A DNA stretch of 61,029 nucleotides from Myxococcales bacterium (GCA_016706545.1 JADJJK010000060.1:1-61029), one strand, 5' to 3'; counted from the stretch's first letter, positions 38,373 through 49,320 are shown. Made by a program: numbers and translations. The notes: generated by a model not told the origin, from the letters alone.

Positions 38373-41300
38373 TCAGTCCTCGTCGAGGAGGGAGGTCTGG
38401 TTGCGGGAGCGGGGTTTGGGGGCGCGAGGCTTGCGGGGGCCGGCCGAGGCGGCTGAGGGGGCGGCGGGGGTGCGCGGGGCTGGCAGGCCGAGGGTGCGGG
38501 CCTCGGCGGCGGCGCGGGTGGCGTTGAGGGCGAAGAGGCGATCGATGACGAGGTCCTCGAAGAGGGCGAGGGCGGCGCGGTCGGCGGGGGTGGCGGGGCA
38601 GAAGGGGGGCGCGGTCAGATCGGACCAGCCATAGGCGGCCAGGACGGCGCGGTCGAGCTGCTCGTGCAGGTGACGGAGGTGGAGCAGGGCGGCAAGGTGC
38701 TCCGGCGGCAGGTCGTGGAGGTGGGGGTCCTTGAGCTGGTTGTAGGTGGTGGTCAAGCCGGAGTCGGTGGCGAGCAGGTAGGCGGCGCGAGCGTCGTACA
38801 GCTGCTGGCCGAGGGGCTCGAGGGAGGCGAGCTGGGCCTCGGGCGGGAAGGGAAAGGTCTCGAAGCACTCGGAGGCGGAGTAGCGAAGGTCTGTCTTCAT
38901 CGAGGAGGACAACAGACGGGCCCAGGCTTCGTGGACGCGAGACTGAAGGATGCGAAGTGGCCGCCTTGGGAGAAGGCGAATACGTTTGTGGCCTCGGAAA
39001 ACACTCTCTGGACGGGCTGGAACACAAAGCACAGATGCTTGGTATGTCGTGAAGCAACGAGGCAACGGGATAGCGGAGCAACCGCTGCTGCAAGCGCGGG
39101 CCGCTTTTCTCCGAAGTGCCACCAGTACGTGCGATAGGTCTCGCGATTATTCTTGTCCCGCTCGGGCTTCACCTTCTCCCGCACGAGCTGCAGCAGATCT
39201 GGCCAGCGTCCGGCCTCCTCCAGCGACAGGTCGCCGAAGTTGATCACGTAGCGCTCGAAGCTCTGGGTGGGGCTGGAGTTGATTTCGTCGCCGCCGAGAT
39301 ACGGGAAGATGCGCTCGGCGTTCTTCGGGTTCTTGGCCACCAGGCGGTCGCGCTCGTCCGGGGTGAGCGTGAAGCCCATTCCCAAGATGGTGGTGCCTTG
39401 AAAGCTCTTGTCCTCGTTGGCCTTGAGCTTGACCGGATCCGGGCGCTCACTGCCGGCGCGCAGGCGAGAGTTGATCTCCGGCACGTCGACGCCGTCGAGG
39501 GTGAGGCGCTGGCTGTGGCAGCGGCCCTTCTCTAGATGGACGACGGAGACGGCGACGGCGGCGTCTCCGGGCCAGGGCATGGAGCGGGTGGCGGCATAGA
39601 TCTTGGTGCCGCTGGCGACCAGGGCCTGCAGGCCGGTGGCGCGGGTGTCGCCTTGCGCGATGGTGTTGGTGGCGAGCAGGCCGATGGTGCCGTGATCGCC
39701 CAGCAGGTGATCGCAGCGGCGGAAGAAGTGGGCGGAGTAGTCGGCGTTGCCGTGGCTGCCGGGGTGGCGCTGCTTGAGCCAGTCAAGGATGCTGTCGCCG
39801 CCGGGCATGGCGGCGATGGTGTTCTTGCCGGCGAACGGCGGGTTGCCGACGAAGCCATCGATCCACGCCTTGCCCTCGAGCCGGTCCTTGTTGAGCGGGT
39901 CCTTGCGGCGGGCCCAGAAGATCTCGGGCAGCTCGATCATCCAGTGAAAGGCGGGGACCTTGGCGCGGAAGTCGGCGGCGAGCTGGGCGAGCTCGGCGGG
40001 GACGGTGTCGCGCGCGCTGGCGAGCCAGGCGTCGACGAGGTCGCGGCGGCGCAGGCGCTCGGCCTCGCGCTCCTTGGGCTTGTCGCTGGCGAAGAAGGCG
40101 CCCAGGACGAGGTCGCCGATGAGGCGCAGGCGGCCTGACGGCGTCGGCGGCGTCGCGCAGGAGGAGCTCCTTCTCGCGCTCGGCGGCGGGAGAGTCCTCG
40201 GCGGCCAGGGCGGTGATGCGCTCGCGCGCGGCGACGGCCTCGTCGAGCACCTGGCGCAGCTCGCGCTCCACGCCATCCACCTGGGCGCCTGGCTGCCAGT
40301 GGAAGGCGGTGAGCTGGTCTAGGTCCAGGCCCACCAGCGAGTCGCCGTGGCGCAGGGCGTGGTCGAGGAAGGTGAAGGGCTTGTCCTTGGCCAGGGTGAG
40401 GAGCCAGAGCGAGAGCTTGGCGAGGGTGACGGCCTGCGGGTTTCGGTCCACGCCGTAGATGCAGCGCTGGGCGATCAGGCGGCGGGCGGCGGCCACGGAG
40501 TCCTCGGCGGCGTGGGCGGGGCCGTGCGCGGGCAGAAGGCCGGCGCCCTGGCCCTCGCGGCGCCAGGCGGCGACGACGGCGTCGCCGAGCTGGCGCACGG
40601 CCTCGACGAGGAAGGCGCCGGAGCCCATGGCGGGATCGCACAGCTTGAGCGAGAGGAGCTGGGCGGAGGTGGGGGCGGGGCCCAGCGAGGCCAGGAGCGG
40701 GGCGAGGGTCTTGCCGACGATGGGGCCGGTGAGCTCGGGCGGGGTGTAGTGCGAGCCGGAGCGGCGGCGCTCGGGGCCGGGCTGGATGATGTACCGGCCG
40801 GCCTCGCGGCGCGGCGGGATCACGGTGGCGAACGGGGCGAGCGCTTCGAGCACGGCGTCCGCTTTGCGGACCGCGCCGATGGCCTTGGCGAGCTTGTCGG
40901 CGTCGGCCTTGGGCAGGGCCAGGGTGTCAGCGAGGAGCTTGGCGCGGGCGCCGGCGGGCTCGGCGGCGAGCTGCTCGCCCGAGAGCCAGACCCGCGACTT
41001 CTTGAGGCAGACGGCGGGGGCGGTGAGCTGCTCGACGGAGAAGCCCATCAGCGCCTCGTACACGGAGCCGAGCTGCTCGACGCTGAGGGCCTTGTACGAC
41101 AGGCGCTCCTGGCCAAGGAACAGCAAGCGGTGCAGCACGAGGTACACGGTCTCGTCGTCGATGGCGGGCACGGTCACGCGGCGGCGGCCGTCGGCATCGG
41201 CGGGGCCGGGCGACGAAGGATCGGTGACGCCCTCGAGGAAGGGATACTCGTGCGGGGAGAAGAGCTGGCCGTGGCGCGGCGGCATGTGCAGCGTGCCGTG

Positions 41301-42532
41301 CGAGACGCCGAAGTAGATGGCGCGGAACAGCGCGAGCAGGCGGCCATACGCGCCGTGGCGGCGCGCCATGGCGTCCGGGAAGGCGCCGGCGTCGGCGGTC
41401 AGCTCTTCATGCAAGGCCAGGAGCGAGAGGTGCTGGGCGTACAGCGGGTGCTCGGTGGGGAGCAGGCCGTTGTCCTCGGCGTAGAGGACGAAGACCAGGC
41501 GCAACATGAAGGTCAGGAGGCCGGCGTAGACGTGGTCGCCGCCGCGATCGGGATCGCGATACGCGGCGCTCAGCGCGTCGCTGGCGTCGCCGGTGGCGCT
41601 GGCGGCGGCGCCGGCCTGCGCGGCCTCGAAGCCGGCGAGCAAGAGGTGCAGCGCCTCCAGCACCTGCTCGGCGAGGTCGCGGGTGACCTTGCCCTGGGCC
41701 TGGCGCGAGGCGGCCAGGAGCTGCGGGAGCTGCTTGTCCGCGGCGACGCCGAACCACTGGCGCGCGTGCAGGAGCATGATCAGCGCATCGAGCAGGGGCC
41801 GGCCGGCGGCGGTGACCAGATCTGCGAAGCGGAAGGTGAGGGCGCCAGAGGCGGCGCCGTGCGGCGCGTACAAGAGGCGCAGGTGGGTGCCGTTGGACAA
41901 TAGGCCGATGGGCACGCCGGCGTGGCGCAGCAGGCGCTCGAGCTTGGCGGACGGCGGATAGTCCCAGGCGCCGGTGACGGTCTCGCGCTCGTCGAGCGGC
42001 AGGCCGGGCGGCAGGTGCCAGGCCAGGGCCAGCGGCGCGGGGGCGTCGGCGCTGGCGGCGCGCGCGTCCCTGACCAGCGCGCAGGTGGGCGCAGGAGCTG
42101 GCCGGTGTCGGGCAGCGCCAGGGTGAAGCGCTCGGGCAGCGCCTCGGCGGGCAGCCAGCGCTCGGGGCCCAGGCCGAGCAGCTCGGCGTACAGGCGCGGC
42201 AGGTCGGTGACGGCGAGGGCGGCGAGATCGTCGGGGTCGTCGGACTCGTTGGGGGCGTCGGGGGCGTGGGGCTCGTCGCCGCGGTCCGCGGTTGCCGCGG
42301 CGGCGCTTGTCGCGCTTGCTGCTGCTGCGGCGGCGGGCAGCGGCGCGAGCAGGCGCTGCAAGAGCAGGCGGTGCTCCTTGCTGGTCTCGGGGCGCGCGAC
42401 CTGCGCCTCCAGCAAAGCCTGCTTGGCGACGACGAGTCCCTCGATGGGGCGGGCCAGGCCCATCCACTCGTCGTGGAAGCGCTCCATGGGATCGCGCGCG
42501 GCGGCGGCGCGCGCCTTGCGAGGGCGGGTCAT
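38373..42532 (-). pseudogene. drmMI: DISARM adenine methyltransferase DrmMI, frameshifted (three indels)
   Basis: Large class I SAM-dependent DNA N6-adenine methyltransferase (Eco57I-like), about 1386 codons, start MTRPRKARAAAAR at 42532. Motif I is LCDPAMGSGAFLVEAV near 40620 and the catalytic motif IV NPPF is near 39840 (FVGNPPFAGKNT). The C-terminal half has ILQSRVHEAWARLLSSSMK and FETFPFP, typical of this large methylase family. The frame shifts near 42090, 40132 and 38955, each consistent with a one-base indel. In DISARM this enzyme marks host DNA as self. The end, QTSLLDED, lies 14 bp before the AlbA_2 start. Confidence 0.82.
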
Positions 42533-42604
42533 GGCGTGCGGCTCGCGGGCAGGGGAGAGGGGCCGAGTTGTTCGTGGGAAATCAACGGCTGACCAGGTAC
42601 ACTG

Positions 42605-42839
42605 ATGGCCATGCAACCTGCTGCGGACATTCGCGCGGCCGCGCTATGCCTGACGGACGAAGAGGAACTTGAGCTGGCCACAGAGGCTCCTGGACAGCGT
42701 CGAAGGGCAACCCGACGCGGAGTGGGAACGGGCCTGGGTTGAGGAGATCGAGCGCCGGGTCTCCGCGGCTCGCCCGGATCCTCCCGGGGCTCCCTGGGAA
42801 GAAGTACGTGCTCGGCTGCTGACTCGCTTTGCCAGATGA
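42605..42839 (+). pseudogene. Addiction-module antitoxin, one frameshift
   Basis: About 77 codons. The N-terminal half (MAMQPAADIRAAALCLTDEE) is in one frame and the C-terminal half (RLLDSVEGQPDAEWERAWVE, then VRARLLTRFAR) in another, with the break near 42685. Joined, they match the short addiction-module proteins that pair with ParE/RelE toxins. The stop overlaps the toxin ATG by 4 bp (ATGA at 42836-42839), typical of a toxin-antitoxin operon. It is opposite in strand to the DISARM genes on either side. Confidence 0.65.
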
Positions 42840-43132
42840 GACTTCGCGTACGCGTCCTGGCACAAGCGGAGGCTGATGCGACGGCTGCGGCCGAATGGTA
42901 TGAGTCCAGGAGTTCTGGGCTTGGAGCACGCTTCCTGGCAGCCGTGGTGGCAACTCTCGAACGTGTCGCCGATGGGCCTGCGCAGTACATGAGGTTCTCG
43001 CGCGCGCTCAAGCATCGGCGCGCCAACGTGCAACGGGTCCCCTATGCGGTGGTGTTCTCGGTGGACGGCGATGAGATCGAAGTCGTCGCAGTGGCGCATG
43101 GACGACGCAGACCTGGGTACTGGGTTCGCTGA
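42836..43132 (+). CDS. RelE/ParE-type toxin
   Basis: This 98-residue type II toxin of the RelE/ParE fold has LRVRVLAQAEADATAAAEWY, then FLAAVVATLERVADGPAQY and VPYAVVFSVDGDEIEVVAVA, ending in HGRRRPGYWVR. The family either cuts ribosome-bound mRNA or poisons gyrase; which applies cannot be told here. It overlaps its antitoxin by 4 bp and ends 8 bp before the drmD end on the other strand. Confidence 0.82.
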   Translation: MRLRVRVLAQAEADATAAAEWYESRSSGLGARFLAAVVATLERVADGPAQYMRFSRALKHRRANVQRVPYAVVFSVDGDEIEVVAVAHGRRRPGYWVR

Positions 43133-43140
43133 GCACGGGC

Positions 43141-46100
43141 TCATCGCCGCTTGTCCTTGCCCGGCGCCGGCCAGAGATAGACCAGGCCCACCGGCGAGAG
43201 GCGGCGCAGGGCGACCTGATAGAGGGCCTCGATGCGGGCGGGCTCGCGCTCGCGCTCCTGCGCCAGCTCGGCGAGGCGCTCGGTCATGGCGCGGGTGTCG
43301 GCCTCGTAGGCGGCGCGCTCGCGCGGGTCCGCGTCGAGCGACAGCGGGAGCTGCTGGCGGGCGGTCAGCTCGGCGGTGATGGCCTTGTCCTGGCTGGCGA
43401 GCAGGGCGCGCATGGCCTGGGACTCGGCGAGGGCGCGGGCGGAGAGCATCTTGCCGGCGCGGTCCTCTTCGGCCTCGGCCTCCTCGCGCAGGGCGGGCCA
43501 GAGGGCGGCGAAGTTCCGTCGGCGCGGCGGCGGTGAGGGTCTTGCTGATGGCAGCGGGCAGGAGGCGCGGGGCGCGCTCGTGCAAGCAGGACTCGAGCGC
43601 GCTGCGCAAGGTGGCGGTGTCCTTGTCCGGAAGCGGACGGAGCTTTGCGCCGTGGCGATCTTCGTCCCACCACGCGGCGAGGGCGAGCAGCTCATCGTGC
43701 AGGCGCGCGGCGCTGGCGCCGAACAGCGACAGCCGGCCCAGGGCCAGCACGGCCGGGCGGGGAACGTCGGCGTGCAGCGCGGTGACGCGCGACAGATCGC
43801 GGGCGGAGAAGCCCTGGGCGAGCAAGCGCGAGAGCAGGCGCTGGGTGACCGGGTGCGAGAGGTGGAGGTGGGCGACGTCGTCGGTCAGGACGTCGGGCGG
43901 GGTGAAGACCACGGGCATGGGCGGGCGCGCGCGCCAGTCCCATAGCTCCTCTTGCCGCTCGCGCGGGGGGCGGATGGTGTCGAGGGTGCGCTGCCAGGTC
44001 TCGGGCAGGGCGGGCAGCGAGAAGGCGCCGTCGCGGGCGCCGCTGGCGGCGGGCACGGGCGTGAGGTTGCCGGCGCCCGCGAGCTCCAGGGCGACGTCCA
44101 GGGTCTCGCGCAAGAGGCTCCGGCGAGAAGGCGAGCTGGGCCTCGGAGGAGGCGCGGAGCTTCTGGTTCTCTTCCAGATCCCGGCGCAGGCGGGTGCGGT
44201 CGCGCTGCTGCTCCAGCTCGTCGTTGACCACGGAGAGGCGCAGGTCGCTGGCGCCAGCGTGCTCGAGCGCGGCGAGCGCGCGGTCATCCAGGCCGCGCGC
44301 CAGGGTGCGCTCCAGCTCGTCGAAGACGACGGTGGCCAGCGAGCCCAGCTCGCGGCCGATGGTCGCGACCTTGGCGACCAGCGCGGCGAGCACGCGATCC
44401 TCGGGGCGGTGCTCGTAGACGAAGTAGTGGCAGCGCACGGTGGGGGCGGGCTGCAGCGCGCGATCGATGCGGCCGTTGCGCTGCTCCATGCGAGCGGGGT
44501 TCCACGGGATGTCATAGTGGAACAGGTCGGCGCAGCGGGCCTGCAGGTTCAGGCCCTCGCGCGCGGCGTCGGTGGCGATGAGGATGCGCACCGGGTGCTC
44601 GGCTGGATCGCCGTTGAAGGCGCGCTGCACGGCCTCGCGCTGCGGCTCCGACATGCCGCCGTGGAAGACCAGGATGCGGGCGTCGCCGTCCTCGGTGTGG
44701 CCGACGGCGCGGGTGAGCTGCTCGACGAGATAGTTCTTGGTGTCGCCGTACTCGGTGAAGACGAGGACGCGGCGATCGGTCCATTGCAGCGGGGCCTTCT
44801 TGCCGGCCTGCGGTAGGCCGGCGGCGGGGCACTGGTGGGCGCGGATCCAGGCGAGCAGCGCGGCGAGCTTGGCGTCCGGGGCCTCGCGGTGGCGGCGGGC
44901 CAGGCCCAGCATCCGCGCGACCTGCGTGCGGGCATCGGCGGACAGCGCGGGGGCGAGGCGCTGGGCGCGGGCGGCGTCGGCGGAGATCTCGGAGAGAGAG
45001 AGCAGCTCGTCATCGGGATCTTCGGGCAGCTCGCCGGACAGGTCGGGCTCGGCCGACTCGGCAGGCGCGGAGGACTCGGCCGACTCGGCGGGCTCGGCCG
45101 ACTCGATGGGCTCGGTCGGCGCGACGCCGAGCGCGCGAGCGTGCGCCTCCAGGGTGCGGGCGAAGGCGTGGACGCTGGAGAGCAGGCGCTTCTGCAGGTT
45201 GATGAAGACGAGGCGGTCCCTTGCCGGATCTGGCGGCGACGCCGCCGCGGCGCGGTGCAGGTCGGCGAGCAGGCGCGCCAGGGTGAGGCTCGGGGGCGTC
45301 GCGAGCGGTGACGGGTCATGGCGACGACCTCGCGCTCGGGGAAGCCGTGGGCATGGTCGAGGGCGCGCAGGTCGCGCTTGAGGCGGCGCACCATGACCTG
45401 CTCCAGCCGCGCGCGGCTGGCCTTGACGCCGCGGGTGAAGCGCTGGCGATCGAGGAGGGACAGCAAGGTGGAGAAGCTGGAGGAGTGGCCGTTGTGCGGG
45501 GTGGCGGAGAGGAAGAGGCGATGATCGAAGCGCGGGGCGAGCTGGGCGATGGTGCGGGTGATGTCCGAGGGCACGGAGTACGCGCTGCCGGAGGCCGGGG
45601 CGGCGGTGTGGGCCTCGTCGAGGATGAGCAAGGTCTTGCGCTCGCCCTCGGCGAGCATGGCGGACAGCGGCGCCTCGTACTCGGGGCGGCGCAGGGTCTG
45701 GTACGAGATGATGAACCGCGGGTAGGTGGCCCAGGCGTTGACGCCAAAGCCGCGCTCCTGGCGGCGGCGCTGCACGAAGGCGCGGCTATAGATCTCGAAG
45801 CGGAGGCCGAAGCGGCTGGCCATCTCGCCCTGCCACTGCACGCACACCGAGGCCGGCGCGACGATCAACACCAGCTCGACCTGCTGACGGAGCAGGAGCT
45901 CCTGCAGGACCAGGCCGGCCTCGATGGTCTTACCGAGGCCGACGTCGTCGGCGATGAACAGGTTGGCGCGCGGCAGCTCGAGCGCGCGCTTGAGCGGGGT
46001 GAGCTGGTGCAGCATGAGCTGGATGCCGGCGCGGAACGGGGCCTGGAACAGGCGGGCATCGGTGGAGGTGACGCGGTTCCAGCGCAGGGCGTTGTAGTAC

Positions 46101-46658
46101 GCGCCAAAGACGCGCGGCGGATCGAGGCGCTCGATGGGCGGCAGCAGCTCGGCCTGCGCATCGAGGACGCGCGCGCCCAGCTCCAGCTCCCAGAGCACGT
46201 CGGTGCGGCGGCCCTGGTGGTCGTCGTCGAGGCCGATGAGGCTGACCCGGGTGGCGTCGGTGGGGCCGGTGGCGGGGTGGAGCGCCTCGACGAGGAACTG
46301 GCGATGGCGGACGATGACGAGGTCGCCCTGCCGCGGCAGCTCGCGCGGCTGGGGGCGTCGGCGAGGTGGCGTCGTCATGCGGCTGGTGACCGGCGGCGCG
46401 CAGCAGCGCGGTCACCAGCTCACCGCGCGAGCGGCTGTGGGCGTCGAGGCCGTGCTCGCGGCAAGCGGCGCGCAGCTCATCGCGCACCAGGTGGCCGAGC
46501 CAGGCGGGCAGGGCCAGCGGCGCGCCGTCGAGCAGGCGGGCGATCTGCGCGTCCTTGCGCGCGGTGGCGGGCAGGGGCACGCCAAGCTCGCGCGCCAGCT
46601 CCACGAGCCGGGCCTGGGTCAACGACCGCAGCACCGAGACAGACGAAGGCGCCTCCAC
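43141..46658 (-). pseudogene. drmD: DISARM SNF2-like helicase DrmD, frameshifted
   Basis: SNF2-like DISARM helicase, about 1170 codons. From ATG 46378: LPRQGDLVIVRHRQFLVEAL, ARLFQAPFRAGIQLMLHQLT, Walker A ANLFIADDVGLGKTIEAG, DEAH box LLILDEAHTAAPASG, LFLSATPHNGHSSSFSTLL, then in the second lobe VLVFTEYGDTKNYLVEQL, ATDAAREGLNLQ and MEQRNGRIDR. The frame shifts near 45305, 44120 and 43518. An upstream SAP-like helical stretch (LTQARLVELARELGVPL) encoded from about GTG 46658 in another frame is probably its N-terminus after a fourth shift; otherwise the gene starts at 46378. It would place this locus in DISARM class 1. Confidence 0.82.
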
Positions 46659-46793
46659 CGCGGGGCAGGATAGCGCCAGCGGGCGCGAAGGGGCAGCGGG
46701 GCGGCAGGTGATCTCGCCGGGGGTAGACGGCAGGGAGAGGAGCAGGCAGGGCCAGGGACGGACAAGTCTGACGCGCGATGGTACAGTTCTGCC
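46659..46793. promoter_or_regulatory. Divergent promoter region between drmD and the HEPN unit
   Basis: This 135-bp gap separates minus-strand drmD from the plus-strand two-gene unit. No specific promoter or operator could be identified. Confidence 0.4.
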
Positions 46794-47184
46794 ATGAGTG
46801 TCACGACCCTCGATGTCGACGTGGCGGAGCTGTCGAGCTGGCTTGCACAGCAGAGCCAGGATCACTTGTGGACCGTGGACGGCGAGGATCAGCTTGCAGG
46901 TGCGCTGTCCCTGCCAGCGCCTGGAGGAGAGCTCGCGAAGGTCCTGGCCGCTCGGGGGGGGCGTCTGCGCGTTTTCGGGGTTGCTCCCCAGGCGGATCCC
47001 GCCAAGAGCCGCCGATCTGGTGAAAATGGAGGATGGGGGACTTGTACTTGAGCTAGCCTGGTTGCGCGACGATGCCAGCGAGGGGCCTCGTTGGCTGGTC
47101 TTGGAGGACACGCTGGCTGAAGAGCTGGAGCGGGATTCTCAGTCCCCGGATGGGCAGGCGGGAGCGATCGCATGGCAGCCCTGA
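46794..47184 (+). pseudogene. Small unknown protein, one frameshift, partner of HEPN gene
   Basis: About 130 codons. The first half starts MSVTTLDVDVAELSSWLAQQ and runs to about RVFGVAPQADP. The frame then changes near 47005, downstream of an eight-G run (46954-46961), and the second half (AADLVKMEDGGLVLELAWLR, LVLEDTLAEELERDSQSPDG) reads in the next frame. Its stop lies 13 bp inside the following HEPN gene, so the two are coupled. I do not recognise a family; an acidic C-terminal half and the position before a putative toxin make an antitoxin role possible. Confidence 0.5.
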
Positions 47185-48023
47185 ACATCGATCTCGCGGA
47201 TCGAATCTCGCGGATCCCCAGTCATCTCGAGGAACTGCCACCGGAGTCTGCGAGTCCAGTATAGCACTACCGACGCGGTGCCAACGACGCATGGAACCTC
47301 TTGCGCTACTTCGAGCGCAAGACCAAGACGACGGACACGTATCGACTGTCCTACGAGCGACACCTTGCTCACCTGCGTTCGCAGGTCTTGCTTGCCTTGG
47401 TGGAATCGTTCGAGCGCTTTGTGAAGGAACTTGGCGCAACCTGTGTCAATCAGATCGTTCCCCTGGTCCTGGATGATCGGCTGAGCGTCTTGCCAGCGCA
47501 GCCGCGCGCGGTCGCCGCGCACTTTGAGGGGGGTGATCTTGGGAGAGCCTTCGCAGAAGGAAACACCTGGTTGGACTGTGATGAGATCAACCGTCGATTC
47601 AAGCACCTGCTCGCTGATCCGTTTGAAGAGAACGGAAGGTTCGTGTTCTTTCCGATGGAGAAGAAGAACCCGGATGCCTGGCGACGCGGCACCATGGATG
47701 TTCTTTGGCAACTGCGGCACTCTATCGTGCACAACGTAGGTGCGATCACTCGGTCTGATGCCGCCAAGCTTCGCTTGCTAGTGCGGTATGCGGTTGATGC
47801 GCCCAAGATGCTGAACCTGTCCAACGGAGACGTCTGGTATGCCAAGCTCTTTCTCGATGAGCTGGTGACGTGGGCCAATCGCCGCGTGGCTGAGCGGTTG
47901 GGCGAGCTGTTGACGACGATTCATCAAGGAGATCCGTCGCTGTTTGATCCGGGCGAACGAGCGTCGCAGCTGGCGCGCATGATGAAGGTTTCCGTCACCG
48001 TAGCGAGCGTGACTGCAGGCTAG
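47172..48023 (+). pseudogene. HEPN-domain protein with in-frame amber codon
   Basis: About 283 codons from ATG 47172, all in one frame but broken by TAG at 47262 (codon 31); sequence past it is clearly coding. It contains a HEPN-like helical domain: LRSQVLLALVESFERFVKEL, then the nuclease-type Rx4H motif in QLRHSIVHNVG (Arg182, His187), as in RiboL-PSP/MAE-type HEPN proteins that act as RNases in toxin and defence systems. It overlaps the small upstream gene by 13 bp and converges on the YciI gene. Exact family unassigned. Confidence 0.6.
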
Positions 48024-48085
48024 GGATCTCGTCGGGCCGCGGCCGCGCCGTGATGCGCGATGGCAGGGGCCGGCCAGGGGCCGCG

Positions 48086-48884
48086 TCACATCGGCCGGAG
48101 GTCGAGCTCGAGCTGGTCGGTGGCGGTGAGCAGGATCTGCGCGTACTCCTCGCAGAACGCGATGCAATCCTCCATCGAGGCCATCTCGAGGACCACGTAG
48201 CCGCCGATGAGCTCCTTCGACTCGAGGAACGGTCCATCAACGATCTTGCGGCCGCCACCCCGCCACTGCAGGCGCTTGCCGCGCGACGACGGCGTGAGCG
48301 TGGCCGACGAGACGGGGGTGCCCTTGCGCTCGAGCTCCTGGAGCACGGCGTCGAGGTTCGGAGGCTGTCCTGCCTCCGAGGCCGGGGTCGCCTTGTGCAG
48401 GATGAGGTAGCGCTGCGGCGCGTCGGCCGGCTCTTCGACGAGGCCGAGGTCCCACTCCTCGGTGAGCTTGGCGACCTCGAGCTCCAGGTCGCCGCCGATG
48501 GCCTCGCCGATCTGCGTCGCGATCGCGATCGCTTCCTCGCGAGACCGGACCGTCACCTTGGCGAAGCCGGCCGGGAGCTCGTTGCTCCCCGTGTACGGCC
48601 CGTGCCCACTCGATGGCTTCGTCCATGCTCTTGACTTGCCACAGCCAGAACCCCGCGATCAACTCCGCGGTGTCCGGGAAGGGGCCCTCGACGACGCTCC
48701 TGGTGCCATCGGCGAAGATGAGGCGCCTGGCCTGCGCGCTGGGCTGGAGACCTTCGCCCGCGAGCATCACGCCCGCCTTGACCAGGGCGTCGTTGTACTT
48801 CCCCATCGCGGCGAGGAGCTCCTCGCTCGGCATGGCGCCCTCCTCCGATCTCTTCGTCGCCTTGACCATGACCATGACTCGCAT
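48086..48884 (-). pseudogene. YciI/DGPF-domain protein, two domains, one frameshift
   Basis: Dimeric ferredoxin-like YCII (DGPF) fold, probably two copies in tandem. The first starts MRVMVMVKATKRSEEGAMP with EGPFPDTAELIAGFWLWQVK; the second ends KIVDGPFLESKELIGGYVVL. The frame changes near 48590 (after EWARAVHGE, correct continuation NELPAGFAKVTV), consistent with one indel. Such genes often accompany DoxX and sigma factor genes, and here a DoxX gene lies 43 bp upstream. Function unproven. Confidence 0.75.
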
Positions 48885-48927
48885 CGCACACTCCTGGTTC
48901 GCGGTTCATCGCCTGCGCTTCGTGGGG

Positions 48928-49320
48928 CTAGTGTGCCCGAAGCGGCAACAGGGCTCGGACGCGTCCGTCGCGCAGCCAGAGGCCGCCCCAGAGCAGCGCG
49001 CCGAAGGCCACTGGCAAGAGCTGGCTCGGCACCGGCGCGCCGACGCGGACGTGCGTCGCGACCGCGCCGCCGAGGTAGCCGGTCAGCAGCACCGCGCCGA
49101 GCACGGCGGTGCGCGGCGTGAGGTACAGGGCCGTGCTGACGAGCAGCGCGACGCCCATGCCGACGATGGTCGACTCGGGATAGCCAAGCTGCACGGTCGC
49201 CTTCACCACCTCCGCGGGCTTGAACAGCTTCATGGCGCCGTCCACCAGCAGGAACAGCGCGGGCAGCCCGCCGAGCGCGCGGCTGGCCCAGAGGTGCTTG
49301 GTCGAGGTCGTGGTGCGCAT
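48928..49320 (-). CDS. DoxX family membrane protein
   Basis: This 130-residue four-helix membrane protein starts at MRTTTSTKHLWASRALGG, with DGAMKLFKPAEVVKATVQLG and the DoxX signature TPRTAVLGAVLLTGYLGGAV followed by THVRVGAP and FGALLWGGLWLRDGR. It lies 43 bp before the YciI gene on the same strand, likely the same operon. Its role may be in thiol or redox balance as in other DoxX proteins. Confidence 0.82.
   Translation of the reverse strand: MRTTTSTKHLWASRALGGLPALFLLVDGAMKLFKPAEVVKATVQLGYPESTIVGMGVALLVSTALYLTPRTAVLGAVLLTGYLGGAVATHVRVGAPVPSQLLPVAFGALLWGGLWLRDGRVRALLPLRAH

Noticed and set aside
40347..41903. A 518-codon plus-strand frame inside drmMI
   Set aside because: Gly/Glu-rich shadow of the methylase gene on the opposite strand.
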